Part shown: positions 9,000-20,924 of the stretch, one piece after another
Layout: every line of letters begins with the position of its first letter
Position numbering within the stretch: the first letter of the stretch is position 1
Origin: Cristatella mucedo
Lineage: Eukaryota > Bryozoa > Phylactolaemata > Cristatellidae
Assembly (NCBI GenBank): GCA_009760855.2
Contig: WPIO01000098.1
Coordinates: 560,501 to 624,500, forward strand
Reading direction: 5' to 3'
DNA length: 64,000 nucleotides
Position numbers and translations under genes: made by a program
Notes under the pieces: model-generated
The model's input: the letters and a program-made list of their open reading frames with translations, nothing else
Database searches by the model: none
What the model was told of the DNA's origin: nothing

Positions 9000-10390
9000 A
9001 TTTTTTTAATATAATGGCGCCTTGAATTATGAAATATTCTCAAATTAAATTTTCAGAAATATTTGAAAAAGGGTTTTTGCATGTTTAAAATTATTTCCCG
9101 AGATTTTTTGAGCATAAGTGCAAGTAATATAAAGTCTTGAAAGTAAAGTGAGATCTGCAAAAATACTCATCCTACTTAAATCTGGGTTTGAAAATAGCGA
9201 GTCATAAATTGAGCTACAAAGCGAACCAATGCAATCGTCAAGGACACTCCAGACGTTCATTTACATGCAGGTAAAGCACAGCGGCACCCCTCTCCTAGTG
9301 TTTGAGCACCTCAAACTCCGTCAAATACCTGCATGTATTGCTGACCGGCGTACCAAAGGGGCTCTCCTGACTCAAATAGCTCTGCCTAGAACCAACTCTT
9401 TTGGCAAATCTTTTTGAGGTTGTGATTGTGCAGGTCGAATGCTCCTTAGGCCGCAACTCGCTCCCGACTGACATTATGACATCCCCGTTGGTAAACGGCA
9501 CTTGAAAGGATGATACAAGCTCACATGTTTCTCGCAGCATCTGGTGGGTCATTGTGAGTTGTGCTTTTTTGCGCTAGGTGTGCTGATCGCCAACCATACT
9601 AAACAGTTTCTACTTTAAGCATAGATATAGTTAATATAAATTGATTTATTTCTCTTGAGGGTGCCATACAAGTGTACTATCAATTTTGTTATTGCTGCTT
9701 GTTCGTTAAGTCTGGTGTTGCAAGCACAATAATTTCTGTTGCTACATACACGACTAATCTGCGTTAAACAAGCAGTGCACTGCTTCTGTCTGCGTTTACT
9801 AGCACTGTGCCTACGACCGTTAGTTCTGGTTAGAGGTACTGGTTATAATACCATTAAAAACGTGTAGGCAAGGAATAGTCACAAGGAGAATGCTACGTTT
9901 TTGGCGTACCGACTTTAGTGCACACACCTTGACACAGCATCGTAAACCTTGGAATATTGGAAGTTTAGGGTTTACTAATTTATTGAGAGCCGTTTGTCAT
10001 ACGGCTGTTTTGGCACCCATGAACATGAGAAATCTGAGTGGTTCAAATTAAGGAACATTCTATGCACATACTATACTAGAGAACTCACAATTTTAAATTT
10101 TAATACTTGCTCGGTCAACGCTTGAGATTCAACATAGGATTCACCTACTAAAATTCAGCGAAGTGCTGAGCGGTGATAGCCTAGAACTGACCGAATTGTA
10201 GAATGTCGTATCGTGTACCAGAATTTGGTGAATTCAGATTGAACTCTTCCAAAGTAGTTCAAGAGACAGTTTAGTCAGGTAAGAAGTGAGATTTTCTTTG
10301 AACTTCACAGTCAGTTTTAGACTACGAGCAGATGAAGCGAATTCGCGCCTGAGTGTGGCAATCAAATAGAAAGATCTTCATTCACAAAAT
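9000..10390. other. AT-rich DNA with no recognised gene
   Basis: No convincing exon. A short stretch near 9296-9350 (gagcacctcaaact.cgtcaa) resembles a LINE-A internal fragment, but it is too short and diverged to call. Confidence 0.4.
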
Positions 10391-10612
10391 CTACATTGAT
10401 GTGCACATGTCACACTTGTCACATTGACGTGCAAGGGCTCTTTCCTCCTGTTGTTGCCAATGGGTCAAAACGGTGGTGGCAAAGCTGCCTGAATCCTGGA
10501 CCGCAACTTTGCAGCAATAGCCATGCTTCGAGGCGCCAGCGCTCGTGGTCTTGACATCCAAGCACTCATTTTTTTTAAATGCACCTGTCTTTGATTTTCT
10601 AAATGCATCCAT
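10391..10612 (-). CDS. Candidate 73-aa Cys/Lys-rich ORF, unrecognised
   Basis: Begins with a true ATG and ends with TAG. Polar, lysine-rich start, then ASKHGYCCKVAVQDSG and a C-terminal CDKCDMC motif that could bind metal. No signal peptide, membrane segment or transposon similarity, and no clear splice or polyadenylation context. Could be a chance ORF. Confidence 0.18.
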   Translation of the reverse strand: MDAFRKSKTGAFKKNECLDVKTTSAGASKHGYCCKVAVQDSGSFATTVLTHWQQQEERALARQCDKCDMCTSM

Positions 10613-10796
10613 AAATAAAAATTCTCGAGGGGTCTATGGGTGATGGGTCTACGAATCAGATCGATTGCCCAGCTTCAGTGCTCAGCCTAAGCCCTAAAAT
10701 GGCTGAAGCTGTCGGCTCAGCTTCCCACTTATGTAGTAACTGCACAGACGGGTTCGCATTGCTCGTGCTGAGCGATCACCTAGCAATTGGGTTCAC

Positions 10797-11863
10797 CATT
10801 CCCAGCCTTCAAGCACCTCAAATTCTCTCAACTCACTAGCTGCATGCATTGATGACATCCGCACATGAATGGCAACAAATTTTCTAAAACTTTGCGATGA
10901 TAAAACTAACTTACTAGTTATGGGCAAACCCAGTGTGATCCAGAGATTGGAAAGGCTGACGCTCAAAATTGGCTCTGCCAGCATATCTCCTGTCGAATCA
11001 GCTCGGAATCTAGGTGTCATATTCCAAAGCGACCTCTCGTTAGACGACCATATCAGCTCCACAGTCAAATCCGCCTATTTTTAGCTTCATAACATTGCTA
11101 AAATTAGGGCTTGTTTAGATAAAGATACCACGTCCAAGTTAGTTCATGCATTCGTGACATCCCGTCTCGACTTCTGCAACTCACTGCTTACTGGCCTTCC
11201 AGAATGTGCGATCAGGTGATTGCAGCTGGTGCAAAACTCTGCAGCTAGGCTTGTCTGTCGTGAGCGTCGCAGTTGCCACATTACTCCACTTCTTGCCGAC
11301 CTGCACTGGCTACCAGTCAAGCAACGGATTGACTTCAAGGTTTTGTCGCTCACTTTTAGGTCCCTTCATTCTATGGCTCCAGCCTATCTGTCAGATATAC
11401 TACCCCATCAGGCCAAGCATCGTACCACCCGCTTCTCGGAATCCAACAGTCTAAAAATACCTCATATAAACCTTAAATCCTTTGGAGACCGTGCATTTAG
11501 TTCATATGCTCCCAAAGCCTGGAACTCCCTCCCGACCTGCGTCAAAACATCCCCTGACCTGACCACATTTAAAAGGAACCTGAAAAACACACCTATTTAG
11601 GACAGCATTTAGTGGGTCCCTGTGATTCGTCTTTGATGTGCTTATGCGTGCTGACACTGTGCATGCTGCCACTCACCACGTTTGCATGCTGACCCTGTGC
11701 ATGTCACCCCTAACCATATTATTCATCTCATTTGTTTTTCAAGCATGATTTTACTTACCATTCAATTGCATTTCACTTTACAGCAAATGTAAAGCGCCTA
11801 GAGAGAGATTGAGTTCTCTGAGGGCGCTTTATCAAGTGAATTATTATTATTATTATTATTATT
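10797..11863 (+). mobile_element. LINE-A copy, 1.07 kb, 5'-truncated
   Basis: Starts abruptly at ccagccttcaagcacctc and runs through the RT C-terminal region (frame at 10869-11084, then 11220-11600), the hairpin and a (TTA)n tail. The RT frame is broken by a TAG near 11081, a lost codon near 11217 and a frameshift near 11585. The catalytic YADD block lies upstream of the truncation and is absent. Flanks read tcaccatt before and attaccattg after, giving a plausible 6-bp target-site duplication (accatt). Confidence 0.9.
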
Positions 11864-11869
11864 ACCATT

Positions 11870-13165
11870 GCTTCTTTCTCGGACATATTCACCGCTAGAC
11901 TAAAAACGCTATCTCCAACGATTGCGGCGTTGCGAACCACAAAGATGAGTGTCAACAGGGATACAGTGAGTGCGACAGGTGACAGTGACGGTGAGGGACA
12001 AGTAACAGTGAGTGGCGGCTTCTCGAGAATGGCGATAGGTGTCAGAAGTTCTGAGTCAATGGGTCAACGAGTTAGCACAGAATGTTGCACACCCGGGCAA
12101 ATACGTTCATGCATTTGCTGGCATTTAATTCTTAGTACCCAAGTAGACAGTGTGCTTGGATGGAGTAAGAGTACCCAGTAGTAGTTTACGTCAATCGTGG
12201 TTTAATTTGGAAACAGCAGGCCGGCACGGTCTGTCAGTTTGGCAAGTTTCGTTTGACTTAAGCGACTGCACGACTCTTGGGCATAATTCTTTGATTATTA
12301 TTTTTATTTTGTGCATTCTTGTACATGAATGAGCTTTTAATCCCAGAAGTTAAGTGAGTGCTCTTGAATGACTTCCGGTTCAGGCTTTCGTTTAAATGAG
12401 GAGAGTTAGAGCCAGTGCTCGAGCCAGGGGGAGAGAGGACTGCATGGCATTTCCCCTCTACAGCAGCGCATTCCTACTCCAGCGGGGCTACAACCTGGGC
12501 CTTTCTTAGTTCCTGCGGGCCCCGCCCCCTGCAGATCTTCCCTAACAACGAAATTGTGACCTGATTCCACTTGATGAGCAACCGTAAAGATCGTATCCAG
12601 TAATTGCTCATAACTTCCTGGTCATGTCCCGCTATTTGACAATCCTTTGAATTATTTTCAGCCCTAAAGAAATCTCTCGTGGGTCAGCGCAATTTCATAA
12701 TATTGACACTCTATTCGACATTAAAAGTTTCGTTTTGGCTCAATGAACAGTTGTTATGGTACCTCACCTGTCACTTGTGAAACGCTGGCATGAGACAAAA
12801 CTTTGACTTAATCAGTTTCCTATTCTGAAAGAAATTTCAACCAAATACCATTTTTAAAAAGGAAATATGGAAAAGTACAACCAGCTTTTCCTCATTGGCT
12901 ATTGCATGGATATTGGTGATACAGAGTTTGCACGAGTTTGACGTCGTAGTATGCTCATGGTAGCATGATGAGGTGATCTAGATTATTCAAAATCTACGTA
13001 TAAGGGAAGAGTAGGATGTAAAAAATTGGTGGTCAATAGCAAGTCAAACTAACAATCAAGGATCTTTGAATAGGCAGCTACGTATATGCACTTTTATAGA
13101 ATAAGCTCACGTGTGATACAATACGGTACTCAATTACGTAACAACATGTTACGTAATTTTACTCT
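11870..13165. other. No recognised gene or transposon
   Basis: Mixed-composition DNA; ORFs at 11930-12332 are under 85 codons, have no domain resemblance and no clear splice context. Confidence 0.4.
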
Positions 13166-13224
13166 GAACTTTATGTATGTATCTCCGTCAGTAACTCCAC
13201 AAAGTCATAAAGACCATGTGGGTG

Positions 13225-13752
13225 TTACGCAGGAGAGTTTTGTATAGCCCACGCACAGCCTAAGCGGCTTTCGGCACGCATTCGGTAGCCAACACACTTC
13301 GTCTCACAAAACAAAGAGAAAGTGGGAAGCATAGCAGAGTTAGGAGAGCAGTTGAGGTAGTGAGTAGCATAGAAGTAGCAGTTCAGGACCGCTGAAAAAG
13401 ATGTGCCATAGTCAGCAGTTGGAGAGTAGATGTCGTTGCGTAAGAATTGTGGAAGCGAGTTCCACAGTCTAGGACCTGCAGAGCTAAAGCTTCTGTCGCC
13501 AACTGTCTTTAAGCGGAAGAATGGGACAGCTAATTTATTGTCCACACAGGACCTGAGGGCGCGAACAGGTTGAAACGGATGCAGCAGTTCAGCTAGGTAC
13601 GAAGGAGCCAAGCCGCGGCGGGCCTTGTGGGTTAGCGTAAGAACTTTGTTCTGTATCCTTTGCTCAACCGGCAGCCATCCTAGCTCTTTCAGCAAAGGTG
13701 ACACGTTCTCGAACCGCTGGGACTTGAAGACCAGCCTTGCAGCCATATTCAT
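13225..13752 (-). pseudogene. LINE-B C-terminal RT/connection segment
   Basis: About 175 codons that continue the LINE-B reading frame after a frameshift and internal loss near 13755-13850. Recognisable AARLVFKSQR, LLKELGWLPVEQRIQ, LTHKARRGLAPSYLAELL and a GPRLWNSLPQ motif, all typical of the CR1/L2 C-terminus. Since the frame is separated from the catalytic part, this copy cannot make one protein. Confidence 0.8.
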
Positions 13753-13850
13753 AGTCCGCTATAGTGGTATAAAAGCTTTCTTTGGTAGCCTAGCCAAAAA
13801 GGAATTACAATAATCAAGCCGAGACAGAACTAAAGAGCTAGTTCAATTTT

Positions 13851-15017
13851 TTACAAGCCACTGTGGGAGACAGCTTCTAATCTTGGATAGGGATCGGATG
13901 TGATGGCTAGCTGTAGAGGCAGTATTCTGAATGAAGCTTTTGAAATTGAGGCAGCTGTCGAACACGAGACACCTAGATTACGAGCACGTGGTGAAGGTCG
14001 TATCATAGCATCACCTATTAGAACAGCAAAGCCTTCTAATCCAGCCACACGCTTAGGGTGTCCTATGAGAAGCAATTCGGTTTTATCGTCATTTAATTTC
14101 AGGAAGTTTTCCAACATCCAGGATCGAATATCGGCAAGGCAAGCATTCAGTTTCTCAGTTGCTGCAGCAGATTCCGACGGTTTAAATGACAAATACAACT
14201 GAGTATCGTCAGCATAGAAGTGATATCCTATTCCATGGGCCTTAATCACTTTTCCCAGAGGTTGTGTATAAATGGAGAACAGCAAGAGACCAAGTGCAGA
14301 CCCTTGAGGGACTCCACAGGTGACCCTTCTCATGTCTGAGACCAGACCCCCACACGACACGGATTGAACATGATCAGACAAGTATGATTTAAACCACGCC
14401 AGTGCTTCGTCTGCCAGACCAATCGTTGTTCTCAATCGTTCGAGCAGAACTTCGTGATCAATGGTGTCGAAGGCAGTAGACAGATCTAGCAGAGCTAGGG
14501 CAGTGACATTCCCATCGTCGTTGCCACGTAGAATGTCATTGTTAATACGGAGGAGAGCAGTTTCAGTAGAGTGCTGCCTCTTGAAACCTGATTGAAATGT
14601 TTCTGACATTCCATTATTTTCAATATGTTCAACTAGCTGCTTAGCAACAATATTTTCAAGAATCTTTGATAAGAACGGAAGAAGGGAAACTGGACGATAG
14701 TTTGCTAGGACCTCTGTGTCTAATCCAGCCTTTTTAAGAATAGGTCTAACGATTGCCGATTTGAAGGACTTGGGGACGACCCCTTTTCCCAAAGAAGCAT
14801 TAAAAATCTTGGTTATGGCAGGGCTAAGTTGGTCTGCCAGTGAAGACCACAGAGATGAAGGTATAGTGTCTTCAGGAGACGAGCTCTTTTTGCTAGACTT
14901 TATTAAGGCAGCCATATCACAGGCAAAAACATCAGAGAACCTTTTAAGAAAGATCACAGGTTGAGGAACGGCGATTGCTTTGGTCGGAGGGGGCTTAATG
15001 GAGGTACGAATGTGCAC
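13851..15017 (-). CDS. LINE-B reverse transcriptase, partial open frame
   Basis: A 388-codon frame with the RT fingers and palm: [58 protein letters not shown], catalytic [14 protein letters not shown] and [17 protein letters not shown]. Role as in other non-LTR elements: target-primed reverse transcription. It differs from LINE-A throughout (PQGSALG against PLGSVLG; more basic linker) but is clearly from the same CR1/L2/Rex1 superclade. The listed start is an in-frame codon inside the element, not a true initiator; the natural start lay upstream in the lost endonuclease domain. The end drifts out of frame at about 13870 before the C-terminal segment. Confidence 0.88.
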   Translation of the reverse strand: MHIRTSIKPPPTKAIAVPQPVIFLKRFSDVFACDMAALIKSSKKSSSPEDTIPSSLWSSLADQLSPAITKIFNASLGKGVVPKSFKSAIVRPILKKAGLDTEVLANYRPVSLLPFLSKILENIVAKQLVEHIENNGMSETFQSGFKRQHSTETALLRINNDILRGNDDGNVTALALLDLSTAFDTIDHEVLLERLRTTIGLADEALAWFKSYLSDHVQSVSCGGLVSDMRRVTCGVPQGSALGLLLFSIYTQPLGKVIKAHGIGYHFYADDTQLYLSFKPSESAAATEKLNACLADIRSWMLENFLKLNDDKTELLLIGHPKRVAGLEGFAVLIGDAMIRPSPRARNLGVSCSTAASISKASFRILPLQLAITSDPYPRLEAVSHSGL

Positions 15018-15743
15018 AATTTTTTCAGTAAAGAAGGCTGAAAACTTTTCGGCTGAGCCCTTAATATCTGGGGAGTCAGACCTGACAGCATTGGCCAGTA
15101 AATGGTTTACTGTCTTATAAATCTGTTTAGTGTCCGACTGGCAGGAATTCAGTTTTCTAATGAAAAAAGAAGCCCTGGCTTTTCTAAGCTTTCGGGCGTA
15201 AACTCAAAGGAAGTCTGTAAAATTGACTAAGTTTGCCTCAGACCCCGATTTCTTGAAACGACGTTCCAGCCTGCGCTTAACACGGCGCATCTTAAGGAGT
15301 TTATCACTAGCATATTACTGGGCTTCCATTCGAGCATAAGCTAAGTGACTGGAAAGAGATTTAATTTCCTTAGCGGACCATGCAAGTGTTGAAACGTTAT
15401 TGCTTCTATAAATGCATGTAGATCATTGGTGAACATTATTTTTAATGCTCGGAAAAATAGAGAAACATTTTGTTTCGCATGCTTTCGCTTGACTACCGTC
15501 GTTGCACTTGAAATGTACAAAAAATTAAATTGCATGACGTCGCCGCTTTATTTTAACTCCCAGATACAATATGGAATCAATCTGCAATTGTGTATTTATG
15601 ATGTGATATGGTGCTTCATCGAGTTTATAAGGTAGGTTTAATTTTTAAGGTTACTACCAAGTATGTATATATGAAATGAATAGTAGAAATATACATGAGT
15701 CGAGAGGCCAGACTAGCTATCGAGTCAGCCCATTCAAACATGG

Positions 15744-15889
15744 AGTTGGAGAATGGCAAATTTGATTCTGTACATTTGGAGATGGACTGCCCGCGATACG
15801 AAAGGCCATATAAGCTAGTTGGAGAATGGCAAATTTGATTCTGTACATTTGGACATGGACTGCCCGCGATACGAAAGGCCATATAAGCT
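15744..15889. repeat. Two-copy 73-bp tandem duplication
   Basis: agttggagaatggcaaattt...ggccatataagct occurs twice head to tail (15744-15816 and 15817-15889) with a single visible difference (gag/gac near the middle). Recent duplication in otherwise unrecognised DNA. Confidence 0.95.
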
Positions 15890-16077
15890 GCTGAAAGTAC
15901 TACTCACCTTCCTCAAAATGCAGCCCAGTGGCACCAATCGTGTTCCAGATTAGCCATAGACATAACAATGGCAATATTATCCACCGTGTTAAACTCATCT
16001 TTTATCAAGCTGCAACGAATGGCATTAATAGAAGTTTATGGTCGCTTTCGCTCGTCAGCAGATGTGGCGTGCTATAT

Positions 16078-16205
16078 TTTGTAACGTATCTCCGTCTGTA
16101 ATTCCAAAAGGTCATACAGGCTAAATGGGTGTTACGCAAGAGAGTTTTGTATAGCTCGCTCAATACCTAAGCGGCTTTAGGTACATTCGGTAGCCAACAA
16201 AGCAG
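16078..16205 (-). mobile_element. LINE-B 3' end fragment
   Basis: gtatctccgtctgtaattcc, gtgttacgcaagagagtttt and ggtacattcggtagccaaca match the LINE-B 3' end. About 125 bp; decayed. Confidence 0.8.
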
Positions 16206-16209
16206 CTCT

Positions 16210-16996
16210 ATCTTAGCCATGACGTGCGTAGTATGCATGCCTAACACTCAAAGAACTTGATCAATGGACTAAAAGCTAGTCAAAGTGTAGCAACGTAAGT
16301 ATAGTTAGTCACACTGCATTCGTGGGAAAGTGGAGAGATAGAGAGATGAGTAACGGCTAACTTAATTTTATTAGTTCTGAGAACTTGAATAAACTTAAAA
16401 ATCCACTATAGTTGGGCGTGAAATTAACTGGAGGTGAAACACATGAGACAGACATTTTGGCGAGGATTCCTCGCGTGAAAACCAGTGCAACCTTGCTGAC
16501 AACCTGGCGCACGGACGAGAAGTTTGCGATTATGAACGCAGAACCTAATTCTCTCAGGACGACATGATTGGGCCTGAGCTCGAGAGGACAAGTAGTCCTG
16601 TCAACTCTATCGGTAGTGCAGCTCTGTACCGTTTAGCCCAGAGGCTTCCAGATCCTCATCCCCGTCCTCATAAATCCTCATCCTCATCCTCATCCTAATC
16701 CTAGATATCTCATCATTGAGGCTCCCCGATTTCGGCGAAATTCTTTTTGGACGCCATAGTATGCCTCAGACGGCTTGCTAAGTGCACAAGGCTTGCCCCA
16801 TCCCGATCGCTCAGTATTCTTAAAATTAAATATGACTCAATCAAAGGCTTAGCTAACGCCCTATCGAGCAATTTCTGCGAAGCACTTTATTATTGTACAA
16901 AAATATAAAAATAAAATATATTATATAATAACAATATATATATATATATATATATATATGTGTAGATGTATAGGTATATTGTAATTATATAACATG

Positions 16997-17030
<34 letters not shown>

Positions 17031-18435
17031 TTATTTATATATAGCTTGCTGAATGAGTTTTAGAAGCTGGCCATACTGGCATTAATTAAGAACGGAATGA
17101 CATTTGAGCGCATGGTTTTCGTTTGGGCAGCATGCAGTGCAAAAAAGTATGCAGTGTAATAACTCGTCAATATTTTAGCTGCTGGCTGGTGATTCATCAG
17201 TTTGCTTTGTAGACAATTCAAACAAACTATACTGTGAATGGCGTGCACGCTTGATGAGATATATCAATGCCTGGTATGTAAAGTAAATATACCAAGATGG
17301 AATTCGCATGCTCGCTGGCAGTAAGACACCGTATCTTACCGTCTATCGGCTAGTGTTTGAATGCAGAGGAGCAGCTGCTGTGGATGAAGCTGCCGCAATG
17401 AGAGTAAAGCTGCCTAAGCTGCCACACTGAAGAAAGTGAGCTAGGCAATAATGGGATGACGATGAATCACATGCGTAATATTGACGTCGTGACCTCTGCT
17501 CCTGAAGGTGAATTATACAAATCATAATGAATTGACCACTTTGCCGGGCCTTACTAGACAGGATTGGGCTTTTGAAAGATTTCCGCATTAGGTCACGATA
17601 AGAACTTCGACGACTTACAACTTTATACAAATATTCCCAGCTACGTTAGACATACCGACATACTCAAGCAGCATATCCTGTGTTTGAGGCATTGTCGGAC
17701 TGCCACCATCCGCTCATTGTAGGCGTAGTAGAGCGAGACCTTTAACCTTTAGCCGCTGATTCTTTTTATTTTTTGCAAAGAAGAAACAAACTTTCCGAGG
17801 AGTGCAAACAGCTAAGGTCGATGTTCAAGGATCAGAGGTATACTTGCCCGGCCCCGACTGACTGGAAATGTCGCGCTGAAAAGGAGGTCACGCAGGAAAA
17901 GAAGGGCGCTTTTTCGCAACTGCAAGGCAACGCTTGAAAATCAGCGGATCAATTTCGCCTCAGGAACTCCTCTGGTGCGCATACAATTTTGTACTTGGCA
18001 AGTAATTCAACTTCTGAGTAAACCTAGCTTACTGACGATCAAACGTAAAATTCACCTCCTCGATAGTCTCTCCGGATCATACGTTGCTTCACTCTGACAC
18101 TGTCGACACCGACTGTGCACCATTTAATTCTCTGCTTCACCGCTTCAGTTTAGCTTTCGCAAAGACACACATGCATGCTTCACCTGCTTACCTGTTCATA
18201 AGTTATTGCTTTAACTAATCAAAAGCCCTAATAAGCTGCAGCTCCGAGTTTCTTCTGTGGAGTTGAATTTCTTAGATATACTACGATTAAGACTTTTTAA
18301 GAGAATATCTACGTGTTATACCTGGTTATTTCATATCTTGCACCGAGTTTTAAAGTGCTCTGAAAGAGATTTAGCTACCTCAGGGTGATTTTCCAAAGAC
18401 AATTACAGGCATTAATCTGTTTCCTGTTTCTTGAG
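16210..18435. other. Unrecognised DNA with simple repeats
   Basis: Holds a TCATCC/TCCTCA hexamer tract (16655-16705) and two TA tracts (about 16930-16960 and 17003-17026). The 95-codon frame at 17343-17630 (-) has no domain and no consistent splice context. A consensus-like donor (AGTT|GTAAGT, minus, near 17620) stands alone. Confidence 0.4.
16925..17042. repeat. Interrupted (TA)n microsatellites
   Basis: Two TA runs separated by about 40 bp of AT-rich sequence. Confidence 0.9.
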
Positions 18436-18439
18436 TAAA

Positions 18440-18745
18440 GCCATCTAAAGTATCTCCATCTGGAACTCCACCAAACCACAAAGACTATGTGGGTGTTCCA
18501 AAAGAGAGTTTTCTATAGCCCATTCGCAGCCTAAACGGCATTCGGCCCGAAAAAGATGGCCAGCAGAGTTTATCTCCGCGGCAAAGAGAAAGTGAGAAGT
18601 CAGGTGGACTGTTGAGATAGTGGGTCAAGTAGAAGCAGCCGCCAAGAACTGCTATAAAGGATGTGCAATTGTTGGTAGCAAGAGAGCAGTTGCCGCTGCA
18701 TAAGAAATGTGAAAGTGAGGTCCACAGTCTGGCAAGGTCAAGGCT
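18440..18745 (-). mobile_element. LINE-B 3' fragment
   Basis: agtatctccatctggaactcc, gtgggtgtt, gagagttttctatagccca and the gtggaactg-like ending match LINE-B over about 300 bp with many changes. Confidence 0.75.
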
Positions 18746-18834
18746 GCCTACTTAAAATTACATGAAATTTCTGAAATTTGTTTTTTAGACAGTAGTATTA
18801 CAACCAACCGGGTCCATGTATTTGAATCAGCCAT

Positions 18835-19440
18835 TTCGACTTCTGCTACTCACTGCTCACTGTCTACTGGCCTATGCAATCAGGTGCTTACAGCTGGTGT
18901 GAAACTCTGCAGCTAGGCTTGTCGGTCATGGACGTAGCTTCTGCCACGTCTCATTACTTCTCGCCGACCTGCACTAGCTCTCAGTCAAGGAATGCATTTA
19001 CTTTAAGGTTCTGTCACTCATTGTTGTTTCCTTCATTCCTTTGCTCCAACATACCTATCAGATCTACTTCTCCACCAAGCTAAGTATCGTACCCTCTGCC
19101 TTTCCTATGCTTCCAAAGCCTACAACTCACTTCCGACTTGCGTCGCAACATTCCACGACACGACCGCATTTAAAAAGAAACAAAAAATGCATCTATTGAT
19201 GACAAGCATATAGTGAGTTCATGTGGATTCGTGTTTATGTGCTTATGTGTGCTGACACTGGGCAAGCTACCATAAACCATAGGTGCATGCTGATCCTGTG
19301 CATGTCACCCCTAATCGTCTTGTTGTCACTGAGAACTAACCACTCGATCGGGTTTCTTTGCAGCAATGCTATTTGCCTAGAAAGAGATTTAGTCCTCTGA
19401 GGGCGCTATCTAAAAATCTATATTATTATCATTATTATTG
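18835..19440 (+). mobile_element. Old LINE-A 3' fragment
   Basis: cgacttctgc.actcactgct, ctgcagctaggcttgtc, the 3' untranslated words and a degraded hairpin (tgcctagaaagagatttag...gagggcgct) with an ATT-rich tail. Several frameshifts. Confidence 0.85.
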
Positions 19441-19544
19441 TCTTTTTATAGTACTGAATGGAGATTCGTTGGTATGCTTCAACAGTGGCTGACGGGAATG
19501 GGAAATATCCTAATAAACACCAATTAACACTGGAAATGCATTCC

Positions 19545-19669
19545 TTGAGTGAGACTTCCACTTGACGACTCAAGTCCCGACCAAGGCTTGGCTGTGGTCG
19601 TTGGCTCGAGCCCCGAGGTACCTGTGAAGCGCCTGAACAGAGATTAAATTCTCTTGGAGCACTGTACAA

Positions 19670-19710
<41 letters not shown>
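19545..19710 (+). mobile_element. SINE-A (tRNA-like head, LINE-A tail)
   Basis: A tRNA-like segment with B-box resemblance (ggtcgttggctcgagcccc) is followed directly by gaagcgcctgaacagagatt and aaattctcttggagcactg, a variant of the LINE-A hairpin, then TA and TG repeats. Same architecture as the copies at 24.1, 30.4, 43.6 and 50.4 kb. Confidence 0.65.
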
Positions 19711-19726
<16 letters not shown>

Positions 19727-20429
19727 ATGTCAAAGCCAGAAACATTGAGTACTGAGCACCACTGACGACCCTTTCTTGCTCTAGCTGGGCTACTTGCAGG
19801 AATTGATCAAATTCACTAAAAATTCTAAGCAGAACCGAGTGCAACCAAGATATCATTATATCATTAGAGCAAAAAAAGCAAAGCAAAAGTAAACATTCAC
19901 GATTACACCAAACAGTAAGGTCACAAAGATTAGGTGAAGCAATAGTGACAGTTCACTCGGTTGAATAAATGCAGGTCTACAGGATCTTGGACCCAGGGTA
20001 GCATGCCAATTAGAAGAGGGGCACAATCAGCAAGCATTTAGATCTGGATAATCACGCAGGTTCTGCGCCAAGTGCCTCGGTCAAAAAGTGAATGTGTCTT
20101 AAGAAAGCCTTGATTGAATGAATAAGTTTCATCATCCAAAGCTGTACGACCTAAGAGTTTTGGAAAGCTCTGACAAATTTGTCATAACAAATGCTATCAG
20201 TGCCTTAAACAATTTTGAGAGCGTGTACACGTTTTTATTTCTTTTTCGTGCATCATGCAAACTTAAATTAGTAGTTTTCTCGCCTCCGAGATCACAAAAG
20301 GACTGATATAAGTGATTCAACAAGAACGCACAACGTTAGTGGAAGTAACACACTTCACAGGTTTCTTCGAACACATGCACTGCATCGAAGTTTCATCATG
20401 CTGGTCTTCCTGACTGTGAAATAATGCAT

Positions 20430-20920
20430 TCAGTAGTGATTCCCAACTCTGGAGCTAGACTTCGTTAACTTGAGTGCCTCAACTGCCGTGGTCTCTCACT
20501 TCTCAAAGATCTGAACTGAATCCTCACCAACAGCATGCCAACAATAAAGCTCTTGTCAGTTGCTTTGAGGTATCTTAGTTCTATTTGCCTGGAGAACCTA
20601 TTGCATATGTTTACTAATCAAGCTTCACTTACAGAGCTTGCCTTAAGTGCGAATGCTCTATGATGCCAGTCCATAGTTATCAACTAGCTTTACGTCAGCT
20701 CAATTTTAATACCATTTAAAATTAACCCCAACGCACAGAGCAATATTTTCTAACTCCTCATGCTTTGCATTTGCATGTTAATGTACATACCGTACTAGAA
20801 ACGAATGTTATCACTGACCAATTGTCACCCTTCTCTTCATGGGTATTAAAGCGCTTAGAAAGAAATCTATCCGTCTTAGGGTGCTGTAATAATTTATCAT
20901 TCTATTTTTATAATTACAGC
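20430..20920 (+). mobile_element. Very old LINE-A relic
   Basis: Weak but collinear match to the RT C-terminus (aactctggagctagacttcg) and an eroded 3' end (aaagcgcttagaaagaaatc...cttagggtgct) with an AT-rich tail. Confidence 0.5.
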
Positions 20921-20924
20921 TTAA

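Larger units (their letters stand above)
13170..15390 (-). mobile_element. LINE-B, longest copy (about 2.2 kb)
   Basis: Minus-strand LINE-B reference copy. From right to left: endonuclease-RT linker remnants (15020-15390, several frame breaks), the main RT frame (13851-15017), the C-terminal connection region (13225-13752) and the 3' end reading tatgtatctccgtcagtaactcc at about 13170. Its 3' end matches at least ten other fragments. Truncated before the endonuclease. Confidence 0.9.
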
